This document shows positions 25,210-32,856 of a DNA stretch of 41,953 nt, one piece after another (positions within the stretch are counted from its first letter, which is position 1; every line of letters starts with the position of its first letter). Under the pieces are notes generated by a model that worked only from the letters and a program-made list of their open reading frames with translations, made no database searches and had not been told where the DNA came from. This DNA is from Micromonospora gifhornensis (GTDB taxonomy: Bacteria > Actinomycetota > Actinomycetes > Mycobacteriales > Micromonosporaceae). The position numbers and the translations under genes were made by a program. The stretch spans positions 1 through 41,953 of the forward strand of contig NZ_BOPA01000049.1 of the NCBI RefSeq assembly GCF_016863515.1, given 5' to 3'.

Positions 25210-25668
25210 CTACGAAGAGGACGGGCCGACCGGCTGCGGACGGTTCTCCCACTTGGTCGACAGGGCGATGCTGGTACGCGTCGAGGCCACGCCGGGCGTA
25301 CGGTTCAGCCGTACGATCAACTGCTCCAGTTCGGCGATGGTGCTCACCCGGGCTTTGAGCAGGAACGACTCGACGCCGGCCATGAAGTAGCAGGACTCGA
25401 TCTCCGGCATGGCGCGGACCGCCTCCAGCACGTCGTCGGTGTCCGCGCCGGAATCCTCGACCACGCTGATCAGGGCGGTCACGGCCAGGCCGATGGTCTC
25501 CGGCTCGACTTCGGCCCGGTAGGCCCGGATCACCCCGCCGGCTTCCAGCTTGCCGACGCGTTCGTGCACTGCGGGAGCGGAGAGGCCGACCTGGCGGGCG
25601 AGTTCGGCGTACGAGAGGCGGGCGTTGCCGCGGAGCAGGTCCACGAGGGCGAGGTCGATGGCGTCCAC
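25210..25668 (-). CDS. Lrp/AsnC family transcriptional regulator
   Basis: A 152-residue regulator: an N-terminal winged helix-turn-helix (DLALVDLLRGNARLSYAELARQVGLSAPAVHERVGKLEAGGVI, about 4-48) and a C-terminal ligand-binding RAM domain (about 65-140, with VRAMPEIESCYFMAGVESFLLKARV). GTG start; TAGGGT 9 nt upstream may be its -10. Directly upstream of cds1 on the same strand, it is likely to control cysteine breakdown, as cysteine-responsive Lrp-type regulators (DecR/CyuR type) do in other bacteria. That link is inferred from position only. Confidence 0.9.
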   Translation of the reverse strand: MDAIDLALVDLLRGNARLSYAELARQVGLSAPAVHERVGKLEAGGVIRAYRAEVEPETIGLAVTALISVVEDSGADTDDVLEAVRAMPEIESCYFMAGVESFLLKARVSTIAELEQLIVRLNRTPGVASTRTSIALSTKWENRPQPVGPSSS

Positions 25669-25702
25669 GGACTGTAGACCCTAGTCGGCACCGCGTGACA
25701 CC

Positions 25703-25780
25703 GGGACGCCGGCACCCGTTGCACATTACCGAGAGCGACAGTTCCCATACCGAGGGTCCGAAGGGCGGGACGCCGGTACC
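25703..25780. repeat. 14-nt direct repeats in the lrp / bldC-like intergenic region
   Basis: GGGACGCCGGCACC (25703-25716) and GGGACGCCGGTACC (25767-25780) match at 13 of 14 positions and lie 64 nt apart in the divergent promoter region. The segment that follows (25780-25860) is unusually AT-rich for this genome. The repeats could be operator sites, but no regulator can be assigned. Confidence 0.45.
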
Positions 25781-25936
25781 ATTACTAACTTCCCACTCAG
25801 TGCATTTTTCGCGTTTGGCGGACACGCCTGGTCGCTGGTGCTGTAATTGCCATACGTCCCTCATGACGGCTCTGGGCTCGCACCGGCCGGGGGCAGTGTG
25901 TTCAGCCGGGGGCTTCGTCGACGCGAGGAGGGGGCT

Positions 25937-26203
25937 GTGGACACTGGAGATCGCCTGCTGACACCGGGTGAGGTCGCCGCGCTGTTTCGGGTTGACCCGA
26001 AGACCGTGACGCGCTGGGCGGCAGCGGGCCGGATCGGCAGCATCCGGACTCCAGGAGGGCACCGCCGGTTTCGGGAATCCGAGGTGCGGGCCCTGCTTGA
26101 AGGGGAGGGCATGCTGGAAGAGGCGGACGAGATGGGCAGAGCGCGCAATGCGAGCCCGACCGCCACGACCGGGCCAGGCCCGGCCAACGCCGGCATGTAC
26201 TGA
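25937..26203 (+). CDS. bldC: BldC-like MerR-type DNA-binding protein
   Basis: An 88-residue protein that is almost only a MerR-type winged helix-turn-helix: LLTPGEVAALFRVDPKTVTRWAAAGRIG, then SIRTPGGHRRFRESEVRALL. This is the highly conserved core of BldC, a small developmental regulator that binds direct repeats and separates vegetative growth from sporulation. The C-terminus is about 20 residues longer than the usual ~68-residue BldC (EADEMGRARNASPTATTGPGPANAGMY). GTG at 25937 with GAGGAGGGG upstream. It is divergent from the Lrp-type gene and convergent with the UbiX gene, with a shared terminator. Orthology to BldC, rather than a paralogue, is inferred. Confidence 0.8.
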   Translation: MDTGDRLLTPGEVAALFRVDPKTVTRWAAAGRIGSIRTPGGHRRFRESEVRALLEGEGMLEEADEMGRARNASPTATTGPGPANAGMY

Positions 26204-26216
26204 AGTGGTGCGGATC

Positions 26217-26252
26217 GAACGCGGACCGGTTCGTCAGGTCCGGTCCGCGTTC
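26217..26252. terminator. Bidirectional terminator between bldC-like and ubiX genes
   Basis: GAACGCGGACCGG (26217-26229) and CCGGTCCGCGTTC (26240-26252) form a perfect 13-bp stem with a 10-nt loop. The right arm overlaps the last codons and stop of the UbiX gene; it can serve both convergent transcripts. Confidence 0.78.
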
Positions 26253-26863
26253 AACGTTCCGGTCCAGCGGTGGAACAGGGTGTGTGGCACGCCTAGAGCG
26301 TCGAGCACCTTGCCCGCCACGAAATCCACAAGTTGCGCCGCGGAAGCGGCGGCGCCCGCACCGTAGAAGCCGGGGCTGGCCGGCAGCACCACCGCGCCGG
26401 CATCGTGCAACGCGATCAGGTGCTCCAGGTGGCTGCGGGTCACCGGCGTCTCGCGCGGTACGACGACCACCTGCCGGCGTTCCTTGAGGTTGACCTCGGC
26501 GGCCCGCTGCAACAGGTCTTTCGACAGCCCGATCGCGATGCCGGCGCAGGCCGCCGTGCTCGCGGGCACCACGGCCATGCCACGCACCGGGTACGAGCCG
26601 CTGCTGGGTCCGGCCGCCAGGTCGCCGGCGGGCCAGTGCCGCACATCCGCGCCGTCCAGATCACGGCCGAGCCAGGCGGACAGATCCTCGGCCCAGTGTG
26701 CGTCGCGGAACGAACGTCCGGTCTCGTCGAGGATGGTCAACCGGGCGGCTCGGGAGACGATCAGGTCCACCGGCTGCCCGGCGTCGATCAGCCCACGTAC
26801 CACCGCAGCCGCGTACGGCGTACCCGACGCCCCGGACACCCCGACCACCCATGGTTCACGCAT
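26234..26863 (-). CDS. ubiX: UbiX-family flavin prenyltransferase (MqnM-like)
   Basis: A 209-residue flavoprotein that attaches dimethylallyl to FMN to make prenylated FMN, the cofactor of UbiD decarboxylases. Signatures are the N-terminal WVVGVSGASGTPYA, the cluster VPASTAACAGIAIGLSKDLLQRA and the C-terminal RRQVVVVPRETP. The ATG at 26863 is preceded by GGAGG. A UbiD homologue 2.2 kb away needs this cofactor, and with the UbiA gene the set corresponds to the late futalosine-pathway genes (mqnL, mqnM, mqnP) of Streptomyces. A terpene synthase gene separates it from them here. Confidence 0.9.
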   Translation of the reverse strand: MREPWVVGVSGASGTPYAAAVVRGLIDAGQPVDLIVSRAARLTILDETGRSFRDAHWAEDLSAWLGRDLDGADVRHWPAGDLAAGPSSGSYPVRGMAVVPASTAACAGIAIGLSKDLLQRAAEVNLKERRQVVVVPRETPVTRSHLEHLIALHDAGAVVLPASPGFYGAGAAASAAQLVDFVAGKVLDALGVPHTLFHRWTGTLNADRT

Positions 26864-27042
26864 GCCTCCAGCCTGCCTGGTCGCTGCCGGCCGCCGGGCA
26901 GCCACCCCGAGGACGGCCACCCGATCTGCCGGTAACGGCCCTGATGTCCGACCGGACCTCGGCGACCGGCCACCACCTGGCATGCTGCCCGAGGCCGAAC
27001 GCGTGGGCGTGCGCAGGCGTGGCACGTGGGAGAGGATCCGGG

Positions 27043-28098
27043 ATGGCTGATCACACCCTGCCGACGCGACCCGCTGACGAGAACCGGCCCGTGCGGCTCG
27101 CCACCGAGATCCTGCCGGCGTTACGCGATGCCTGTCCGGTTGCGTCCCGACAGTCCCCGTACGCCGAGGAGACGCAGCGCTGGTTGATGGGCTGGCTGCC
27201 GCAGACCGGGCTGCCGCTCGACGAGCCGGCGCGGCAACGGCTGGCCGGTGCCCGCTTCGCCCACTACGCCGGGCGGCTCTATCCGGACGCCACCGAGGCC
27301 GACCTGCGCGTACTGTCCGCGCTGTTCACCTGGTTCTTCCTGGTCGACGACGCCTGCGACGGGCCGGGCCGGCTCGAACTGGCCGAGATCCGCGGGCTAC
27401 GGGACGGCGCGGTACTGCTGCTGCAAGGTCGTTCCCGGCCGCGACATCCCGGTCTGCGCGGCCCTCTGCGCCGGTTGCTTGTCAATGCCTGGCGGGAACC
27501 GCACCGCCGGATGCCGACCCGCTGGCGGTTGCGCTTCGCCGACGCGGTGGCCCGGCACCTCGACGGCACCTGGCAGGAGGCGACGAACAAGTCTCGCGGT
27601 CACGCGCCCGGCGTCACCGAGTACGTCGCACTGCGCCGGGCCACCTCGGCGGCGGACGTCTCCTATCCGCTCACCGAATTCGTCACCGGCCGACCGCTGC
27701 CCGACGCCGTCTACCACCATCCGTTGCTACGCGAGTTGCGCGACCTCGGCAACGACCTGCTCTCCTGGTACAACGACCTCGCCTCGCTGGCCTCCGACGC
27801 GGCCACCTCGGGCGGGCACAACCTCGTCCTGGCGATCGCCACCGAGCGTCAGGTGCCGGTGGATGACGCGGTCGAGCTGGTGACGCGACGCTGGCACGAG
27901 TCGATGCGACAGTTCGTCGACCGACGCGCGGCGGTGCCGTCGTTCGGACCGGCGCTGGACGCGGCAGTCACCGCCCATCTCGACGGGGTGGCCCGCGCCG
28001 TCCGCGGCACCATCGACTGGACCCTCGAAAGCACCCGCTACGCGGGTAAGGAAGGGCACCTTATTAACGCCTCCGGTAGTAAAGGGGCCCCTTCTTAA
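27043..28098 (+). CDS. Class I terpene synthase (sesqui/diterpene cyclase type)
   Basis: A 351-residue enzyme with the all-alpha class I terpene cyclase fold. The aspartate-rich metal motif is DDACD (D102, D103, D106). The second metal triad is NDLLSWYND (N237, S241, D245), with Asp where bacterial enzymes usually have Glu. The C-terminal Arg-Tyr pair is R332-Y333, and Arg-Arg in LRRATSAA about 38 residues before the triad fits the diphosphate sensor. It should ionise a linear prenyl diphosphate and cyclise it; the product cannot be predicted. ATG at 27043 with GAGAGG upstream. The last 16 residues and the stop come from a family 2 repeat. It lies between ubiX and mqnP/mqnL. Confidence 0.9.
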   Translation: MADHTLPTRPADENRPVRLATEILPALRDACPVASRQSPYAEETQRWLMGWLPQTGLPLDEPARQRLAGARFAHYAGRLYPDATEADLRVLSALFTWFFLVDDACDGPGRLELAEIRGLRDGAVLLLQGRSRPRHPGLRGPLRRLLVNAWREPHRRMPTRWRLRFADAVARHLDGTWQEATNKSRGHAPGVTEYVALRRATSAADVSYPLTEFVTGRPLPDAVYHHPLLRELRDLGNDLLSWYNDLASLASDAATSGGHNLVLAIATERQVPVDDAVELVTRRWHESMRQFVDRRAAVPSFGPALDAAVTAHLDGVARAVRGTIDWTLESTRYAGKEGHLINASGSKGAPS

Positions 28099-28100
28099 CG
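28048..28100. repeat. Repeat family 2, copy forming the terpene synthase C-terminus
   Basis: AAGGAAGGGCACCTTATTAACG, a CCTCCGGTAG centre, then AAGGGGCCCCTTCTTAACG. It aligns at roughly 80% with the reverse complement of 35168-35219. The 12-bp palindrome AAGGGGCCCCTT may act as a hairpin. The terminal TAA of the repeat is the stop codon of the terpene synthase, which converges on ubiA/mqnP 20 nt away. Confidence 0.8.
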
Positions 28101-28118
28101 TCCCCCGCCGCCGACGGG

Positions 28119-29108
28119 TCAGGGGCGCAGGTCCAGGCGGGTCACCAGGTCGAGCAGGGCGAAGACGAACAGGGCGATGCTGACGAAGCCGTTGGCGGTG
28201 AAGAACGCCCGGTTGACCTTGCTCAGGTCGTCCGGCTTGACCACCAGGTGCTGGTAGCCGAAGGCGATCGCGGTCAGCGCCAGCCCTATCCACCAGAGCC
28301 AGCCGAGGCCGACAAGCGCACCGAACCAGAGGAGCAGCGCGAACGTCACCACGTGCGCGACGGTGGAGGCGTGCAGCGCGAACCGCAGCCCGTACCGGGC
28401 GGGCACGCTGTGCACCCCGATCTTCCGATCCACCTCGGCGTCCTGGCAGGCGTAGATCAGGTCGAAGCCACCGATCCACAGGCCGACGGCGGCACCGAGC
28501 ACCCAGGCCGGGCCGGAGCCGGCGAACGTGCCGGTCACCGCGAGCCAGGCCCCGATCGGGCCGACCATCTGGGCAATGCCGAGGATCGCGTGCGGCCAGT
28601 TGGTGAACCGCTTGCCGTACGGGTAGACGATCAGCGGCACCACCGCCAGTGGCGCCAGCACCAGGCAGAGCGGGTTGAGCAGGGCGGCGGCGGCCAGGAA
28701 GACGACCAGCGCCACGCCCGCCCCGGTCCAGGCCGTCCGCAGGCTCACCGCCCCCGTCACCAGTTCCCGATTGACGGTACGCGGATTCCGCGCATCGATC
28801 CGCCGATCCAGGATCCGGTTCGCCGCCATCGCAAACGTCCGCGCCCCCACCATCGCCACGGTGATCAGCGCCAGATCCCCCCACCCCACCCGCCCCCCAT
28901 TGACCGCCATAGCAGTCAACGCCGACAGGTAAGCAAACGGCAACGCAAACACCGAGTGCTCAATCGCCACAAGCCGCAAAAACGCCTTCACCCGCCCCCG
29001 CGATCTTGCACTTTCCGTCGGGGCAGAGCTGGACGAAGCGGACGAATCAGCGACCGAAAGTGCAAGATCGCGAGGGTCGGGGGCGGGGGTAGGGGTAGGG
29101 GGCGCCAT
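28119..29108 (-). CDS. mqnP: UbiA-family prenyltransferase, MqnP-like (menaquinone side-chain attachment)
   Basis: A 329-residue integral membrane prenyltransferase with about eight or nine helices and the two Asp-rich motifs NRILDRRID (N97, D101, D105) and CQDAEVDRKI (D223, D227). Coupled to a UbiD homologue, it probably prenylates 1,4-dihydroxy-6-naphthoate in the futalosine pathway. The ATG at 29108 overlaps the UbiD TAA by 1 nt. Residues 13-38 are encoded by a palindromic repeat (29001-29070), so this N-terminus looks repeat-derived. An in-frame GTG at 28991, just before VKAFLRLVAIEHSVFALPF, would give a 290-residue protein without it and is a serious alternative start. Confidence 0.88.
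   Translation of the reverse strand: MAPPTPTPAPDPRDLALSVADSSASSSSAPTESARSRGRVKAFLRLVAIEHSVFALPFAYLSALTAMAVNGGRVGWGDLALITVAMVGARTFAMAANRILDRRIDARNPRTVNRELVTGAVSLRTAWTGAGVALVVFLAAAALLNPLCLVLAPLAVVPLIVYPYGKRFTNWPHAILGIAQMVGPIGAWLAVTGTFAGSGPAWVLGAAVGLWIGGFDLIYACQDAEVDRKIGVHSVPARYGLRFALHASTVAHVVTFALLLWFGALVGLGWLWWIGLALTAIAFGYQHLVVKPDDLSKVNRAFFTANGFVSIALFVFALLDLVTRLDLRP
29001..29070. repeat. Palindromic repeat family 1, copy 3 (inside the mqnP reading frame)
   Basis: CGATCTTGCACTT and AAGTGCAAGATCG arms are intact; the centre is diverged from the other copies. It is the only copy lying between codirectional genes and is read in frame within the UbiA-family ORF. Its flanks keep the C-rich-left, G-rich-right pattern of the intergenic copies. 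Confidence 0.85.
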
Positions 29109-30568
29109 TAGATGCCGTATTCCTTCCAGCGCTTGTCTACCAGGGAGATGACTTCGGGGGTCATGGTCATTTCCTCGGGCCAACCTCGGGTGTAGCCCTC
29201 GCTGGGGAGCTTGCGGGTGGCGTCGATGCCGGCCTTGCCACCCCAGAACTGCTGGTACGAGGAGTGGTCCAGGTGGTCCACCGGGCCCTCGGTGAGCAGC
29301 AGGTCGCGGGCGTAGTCGACGTTGCCGAAGGCGCGGAACGCGACCTCGTTGTAGTCGTGCACGTCGCAGTCCTCGTCCACGATCACGATCAGCTTGGTCA
29401 GCGACATCATGTGCGCGCCCCAGATCGCGTTCATCACCTTCTGCGCATGCTTCGGGTAGCGCTTGCGGATCGACACGATCGCGCAGTTGTGGAAGACCCC
29501 GGCGGCCGGCAGGTCGTAGTCGACGATGTCCGGGATGAGGAAGCGCAGCAGCGGGGCGAAGATCCGCTCGGTGGCCTTGCCCAGGCCGTGGTCCTCCTGC
29601 GGCGGCTTCGAGGTGACGATCGTGTGGTACACCGGGTCGCGCTGCATGGTCATCGCCTCGACGTGCAGCACCGGGAACGGCTCGACCGGGGTGTAGAAGC
29701 CGGTGTGGTCGCCGAAGGGGCCTTCCGGCAGCCGCTCGCCCGGCTCCAGGTAGCCCTCCAGCACCACCTGGGCGTTCGCCGGCACCTGCAACGGCACGGT
29801 CAGGCAGTCGACCATCTCCACCCGCTCACCGCGCAGGAACCCGGCGAACAGGTACTCGTCGATGTCAGCGGGCAGCGGTGCGCTCGACGCGTAGCTGACC
29901 ACCGGGTCGCAGCCGATCGCGATGGCGACCGGCAGCCGCTGGCCGAGCCGCTCGGCGACGGCGTGGTGCGCAGTGGAGTTCTTGTGGATCTGCCAGTGCA
30001 TGCCGAGAGTGTTGTGGCTGTGCTGCTGGAGCCGGTACAACCCGAGGTTGCGCTTGCCGGTCTCCGGGTGCTTGGTGTGGGTCAGCCCGAAGTTGTGGAA
30101 GATCCCGCCGTCGCCCGGCCACACCTGAAGTCCCGGCAGCCGGTTCAGGTCGACGTCGTCGCCCCGGTAGATCACCTGCTGGCAGGGAGCGGTCTTGACC
30201 TTCTTGGGCGGCATCGACTTGAGCTGCATCACCTTGCCCAGGCCGCCCATCATGCCGGAGAAACCCACAGGCAGTTCCGGCTTGAGCATCTCGCCGATCC
30301 GGTTGCCGATCTCGTCAAGCGACTCGACGCCGAGCGCCATCGCGGTCCGCTTCTCGGTGCCGAACAGGTTGATCGCCACCGGCATCTCGCCCCGGGTGGG
30401 CCGCTCGAACAGCAACGCCGGCCCGTTGGCCCGGACCGTACGGGTCACCACCTCACTGATCTCCAGTGTCGGGTCGACCGGTACGCCGACCCGGCGCAGT
30501 TCGCCGGCGCGCTCCAGCGCGGCCAGGAAATCCTTCAGATCGGTGTAGGGAAACCCACGAGCAGCCAT
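29108..30568 (-). CDS. mqnL: UbiD-family decarboxylase, MqnL-like (late menaquinone biosynthesis)
   Basis: A 486-residue prenylated-FMN-dependent decarboxylase. It carries UbiD-family blocks ALLFERPTRGEMPVAINLFG, FHNFGLTHTKHPETGKRN, HWQIHKN, EGYLEPGERLPEGPFGDHTGFY and VDEDCDVHDYNEVAFRAFG. The acidic EGPFGDHTGFY region contains conserved residues of the catalytic E-R-E network. In menaquinone synthesis by the futalosine route it removes the carboxylate from the prenylated dihydroxynaphthoate; UbiX supplies the cofactor. The ATG at 30568 (MAARGFPYTDLKDFL) matches the family N-terminus; a longer in-frame extension upstream is not credible. It is translationally coupled to mqnP by a 1-nt overlap (TAATG). 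Confidence 0.92.
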   Translation of the reverse strand: MAARGFPYTDLKDFLAALERAGELRRVGVPVDPTLEISEVVTRTVRANGPALLFERPTRGEMPVAINLFGTEKRTAMALGVESLDEIGNRIGEMLKPELPVGFSGMMGGLGKVMQLKSMPPKKVKTAPCQQVIYRGDDVDLNRLPGLQVWPGDGGIFHNFGLTHTKHPETGKRNLGLYRLQQHSHNTLGMHWQIHKNSTAHHAVAERLGQRLPVAIAIGCDPVVSYASSAPLPADIDEYLFAGFLRGERVEMVDCLTVPLQVPANAQVVLEGYLEPGERLPEGPFGDHTGFYTPVEPFPVLHVEAMTMQRDPVYHTIVTSKPPQEDHGLGKATERIFAPLLRFLIPDIVDYDLPAAGVFHNCAIVSIRKRYPKHAQKVMNAIWGAHMMSLTKLIVIVDEDCDVHDYNEVAFRAFGNVDYARDLLLTEGPVDHLDHSSYQQFWGGKAGIDATRKLPSEGYTRGWPEEMTMTPEVISLVDKRWKEYGI

Positions 30569-30706
30569 GTCAGCAAGTCTCCCCCACCGTGCTGCCGTTC
30601 CGGCCGCCCGGGTCAGGTGGTGTGGGCGGCATGGTGTGCGTTCCACCACAGCCTGCGCCAGAACCGGGCGACAGCGACGCAACCCCCGGTCACCTCGTTG
30701 TACGGC

Positions 30707-31867
30707 GTGTCCCGGGTGACGAACTGGTTCCGGACCGCCGGAGGCCGACTGCGTGACAGTTGGCTGCTCGTGGTCGAGGTGACGCTGGCCACCACCGCGT
30801 CCTGGTTCGTCGCCAGTCGTCTGCTCGGCGGCCCGCACGGCAGCGGCGACCTCTCGGCGTTCTACGCCCCGGCCGCCGCGCTGATCGTCCTGTCGCAGGC
30901 GCGGGGCGTACGGCTGCGCCGGGCCCTGCGGGTCCTGGCCGGTATCGCGGTCGGTGTGGTCCTCGGTGAGGCGGTGGTCGGGGTCTTCGGTGCCCGCTCC
31001 ACCGCCGCCGTCTTCGTGGTCATCCTCGCCGCGGCCGGGATAACGGTCGCCACAGGTGCTCCCGGCGTCGTCCGTAACCAGCTGACCACGTCCGCGCTCT
31101 TCCTGGTCGCCGTGGTGCCGCCGGGCCAGGAACTCGAACCGACCCGCCTCTACGACGCGCTGATCGGCGGCTCCATCGCGTTGCTGATCACCCAGGTCGT
31201 CGGCGCACAGTCACCGCTGCGGCCCCTGGACACCGAGGGGCGGCGGACGTTCGCGGAGCTGTCCGGGGTGCTCGACGACATCCGCCAGGCGGTGCAGCGG
31301 CACGACGAGCAGGCGGCCCGATCCGCCTTCGGGCGGGCTCAGCAGTTGGATTCGCGCACCGCCGCGCTGCGCCGGGCGGTGTCGGTCGCCGACGAGAACC
31401 TGCGCCTCGCGATCTGGGAGCGGGGCAGTCGGTCCCGCGTCGATGCCGCCCGGTCCGCCGCCGACCACGTCGACTACGCCGTCCGCAACACCCGTACGCT
31501 GGCCCGCTCGACGGTGGTGCTGGCCCGGCTGCCGCAACCGCCGCCACCGCAGCTCGCCACCGCGCTGGCCGGGCTCAGCCGACTGGCCGGCTGCGCCGCC
31601 GCGGTGCTCACCGCCGTCGTGGCCGGCGACGGCGACACGGCCGACCGGCACGTCGACCGGGCGAGTGCGGTGGCGCTCGACGCGGTCCGGGCGATGACGC
31701 CGCTGGTCCGGCACGAGCAGCCGTTGCCGGTCAGCACCATCGTCGGCCACATCCGGATGGTGACCGTCGACCTGCTGCGCAGCGCCGGAGCCGACAAACC
31801 GGACGTGCTCGACGCGATCGACGCCGCTCTGGCCCTGCCCAGCGAGCATCGAACCGGCGACAGCTGA
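30707..31867 (+). CDS. FUSC-family (aromatic acid exporter-like) membrane protein
   Basis: A protein of about 386 residues. The N-terminal half has about five or six hydrophobic segments (SWLLVVEVTLATTASWFVASRLL, FYAPAAALIVLS, LAGIAVGVVLGEAVVGVFG, AAVFVVILAAAGITVA, SALFLVAVVPPG, ALIGGSIALLITQVVG) and the C-terminal half is a helical cytoplasmic domain. This matches the half-size FUSC/YgaE-like family, some members of which export aromatic acids. The start is uncertain: GTG at 30707 and GTG at 30716 are both possible and neither has a good ribosome-binding site. It is divergent from mqnL and ends 14 nt from the convergent ccsB. The substrate is unknown. Confidence 0.82.
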   Translation: MSRVTNWFRTAGGRLRDSWLLVVEVTLATTASWFVASRLLGGPHGSGDLSAFYAPAAALIVLSQARGVRLRRALRVLAGIAVGVVLGEAVVGVFGARSTAAVFVVILAAAGITVATGAPGVVRNQLTTSALFLVAVVPPGQELEPTRLYDALIGGSIALLITQVVGAQSPLRPLDTEGRRTFAELSGVLDDIRQAVQRHDEQAARSAFGRAQQLDSRTAALRRAVSVADENLRLAIWERGSRSRVDAARSAADHVDYAVRNTRTLARSTVVLARLPQPPPPQLATALAGLSRLAGCAAAVLTAVVAGDGDTADRHVDRASAVALDAVRAMTPLVRHEQPLPVSTIVGHIRMVTVDLLRSAGADKPDVLDAIDAALALPSEHRTGDS

Positions 31868-31881
31868 CCCGTCGGCGCGGA

Positions 31882-32856
31882 TCAGACGTCGGCGTACGAG
31901 TGCAGGCCGGTGAAGAAGATGTTCACGCCGAAGAGGTTCATCAGCATCGTCGCGAAGCCCAGGATGGCCAGCCAGGCGACCAGGTTGCGTTTCACGCTCG
32001 GCGTGGCCCGCGCGTGCAGGTAGCCGGCGTAGATCACCCAGGAGATGAAGGACCAGGTCTCCTTCGGGTCCCAGCCCCAGGGGCGGCCCCACGCCGCCTC
32101 GGCCCAGACCGCCCCGGCGAGCACCGCGAAGGTGAAGATCGGGAACGCGAAGGCGTGCAGGACGAAGGTGAGCCGCTCCATGCTGGCCGCCGCCGGCAGC
32201 CGCTTGGCCAGGGTGTACGGGAAGCTGCGCTTGCCCCGCTCGTAGCCCGCCCGCATCAGGTACGCCACCGCCGGCACCGCGCCGAGCAGGAACAGCCCCG
32301 AGGCGAACACGATTGTCGACACGTGCACGACGAACCAGTACGAGTCGAGCGCCGGCACCAGCGGCACGATCGGCGTGTAGAGCACCAGTTCGGCGGTGGC
32401 CACCAGCAGCACCATGACCAGGGTCATGAACAGCCCGAGCCGGCGCAGCGACGGCACCTTCACCAGCACCACCAGCCAGGCGGCGACGCCGATGAACGAG
32501 ACCGTGAGCACGAACTCGTACATGTTGCCCCAGGGCATCCGCTCGGCGGCGATACCGCGGGTGACCAGCCCGGCCAGGTGCAGCACCGCACCCAACGCGG
32601 TCAGCCCGACTGCGATCCGACCGGCCAGTTCGGCGCGCCGCGTGGTGCGCTGCGCCGGACCGGCGGGATCGGCGACGGGCGTGTCCCGCTCGGCCACCGC
32701 GACGCCACCGGCGCCGACCGCCGCACCGACAAGTTCGCGGGCGGGCGCGGTCACGGCCCGGGAGTTGCCCAGGGCGTACTCGACCGCGTGACCGATCATC
32801 GCCAGCAGGTACACCATCGTGGTGATCGACACCAGCTGGTCGGAGAGTGCGGACAT
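31882..32856 (-). CDS. ccsB: Cytochrome c biogenesis protein CcsB (ResC)
   Basis: A 324-residue polytopic membrane protein, the CcsA/CcsB half of the System II heme exporter and cytochrome c synthetase. The tryptophan-rich WWD signature is WGRPWGWDPKETWS (256-269), and flanking histidines (H178 in FVVHVS, H319 in GLHSYADV) are candidate heme ligands. It has about eight hydrophobic helices. ATG at 32856 overlaps the resB stop by 1 nt (TGATG). It is the last gene of resA-ccdA-resB-ccsB; ResB is its partner. It ends 14 nt from a convergent gene and no terminator hairpin was found. Confidence 0.94.
   Translation of the reverse strand: MSALSDQLVSITTMVYLLAMIGHAVEYALGNSRAVTAPARELVGAAVGAGGVAVAERDTPVADPAGPAQRTTRRAELAGRIAVGLTALGAVLHLAGLVTRGIAAERMPWGNMYEFVLTVSFIGVAAWLVVLVKVPSLRRLGLFMTLVMVLLVATAELVLYTPIVPLVPALDSYWFVVHVSTIVFASGLFLLGAVPAVAYLMRAGYERGKRSFPYTLAKRLPAAASMERLTFVLHAFAFPIFTFAVLAGAVWAEAAWGRPWGWDPKETWSFISWVIYAGYLHARATPSVKRNLVAWLAILGFATMLMNLFGVNIFFTGLHSYADV

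Noticed and set aside
29264..30706. Long upstream in-frame extension of the FUSC-type gene
   Set aside because: It is antisense to the well-supported mqnL gene, and its residues are shadow-like; the membrane protein begins after the divergent promoter region.
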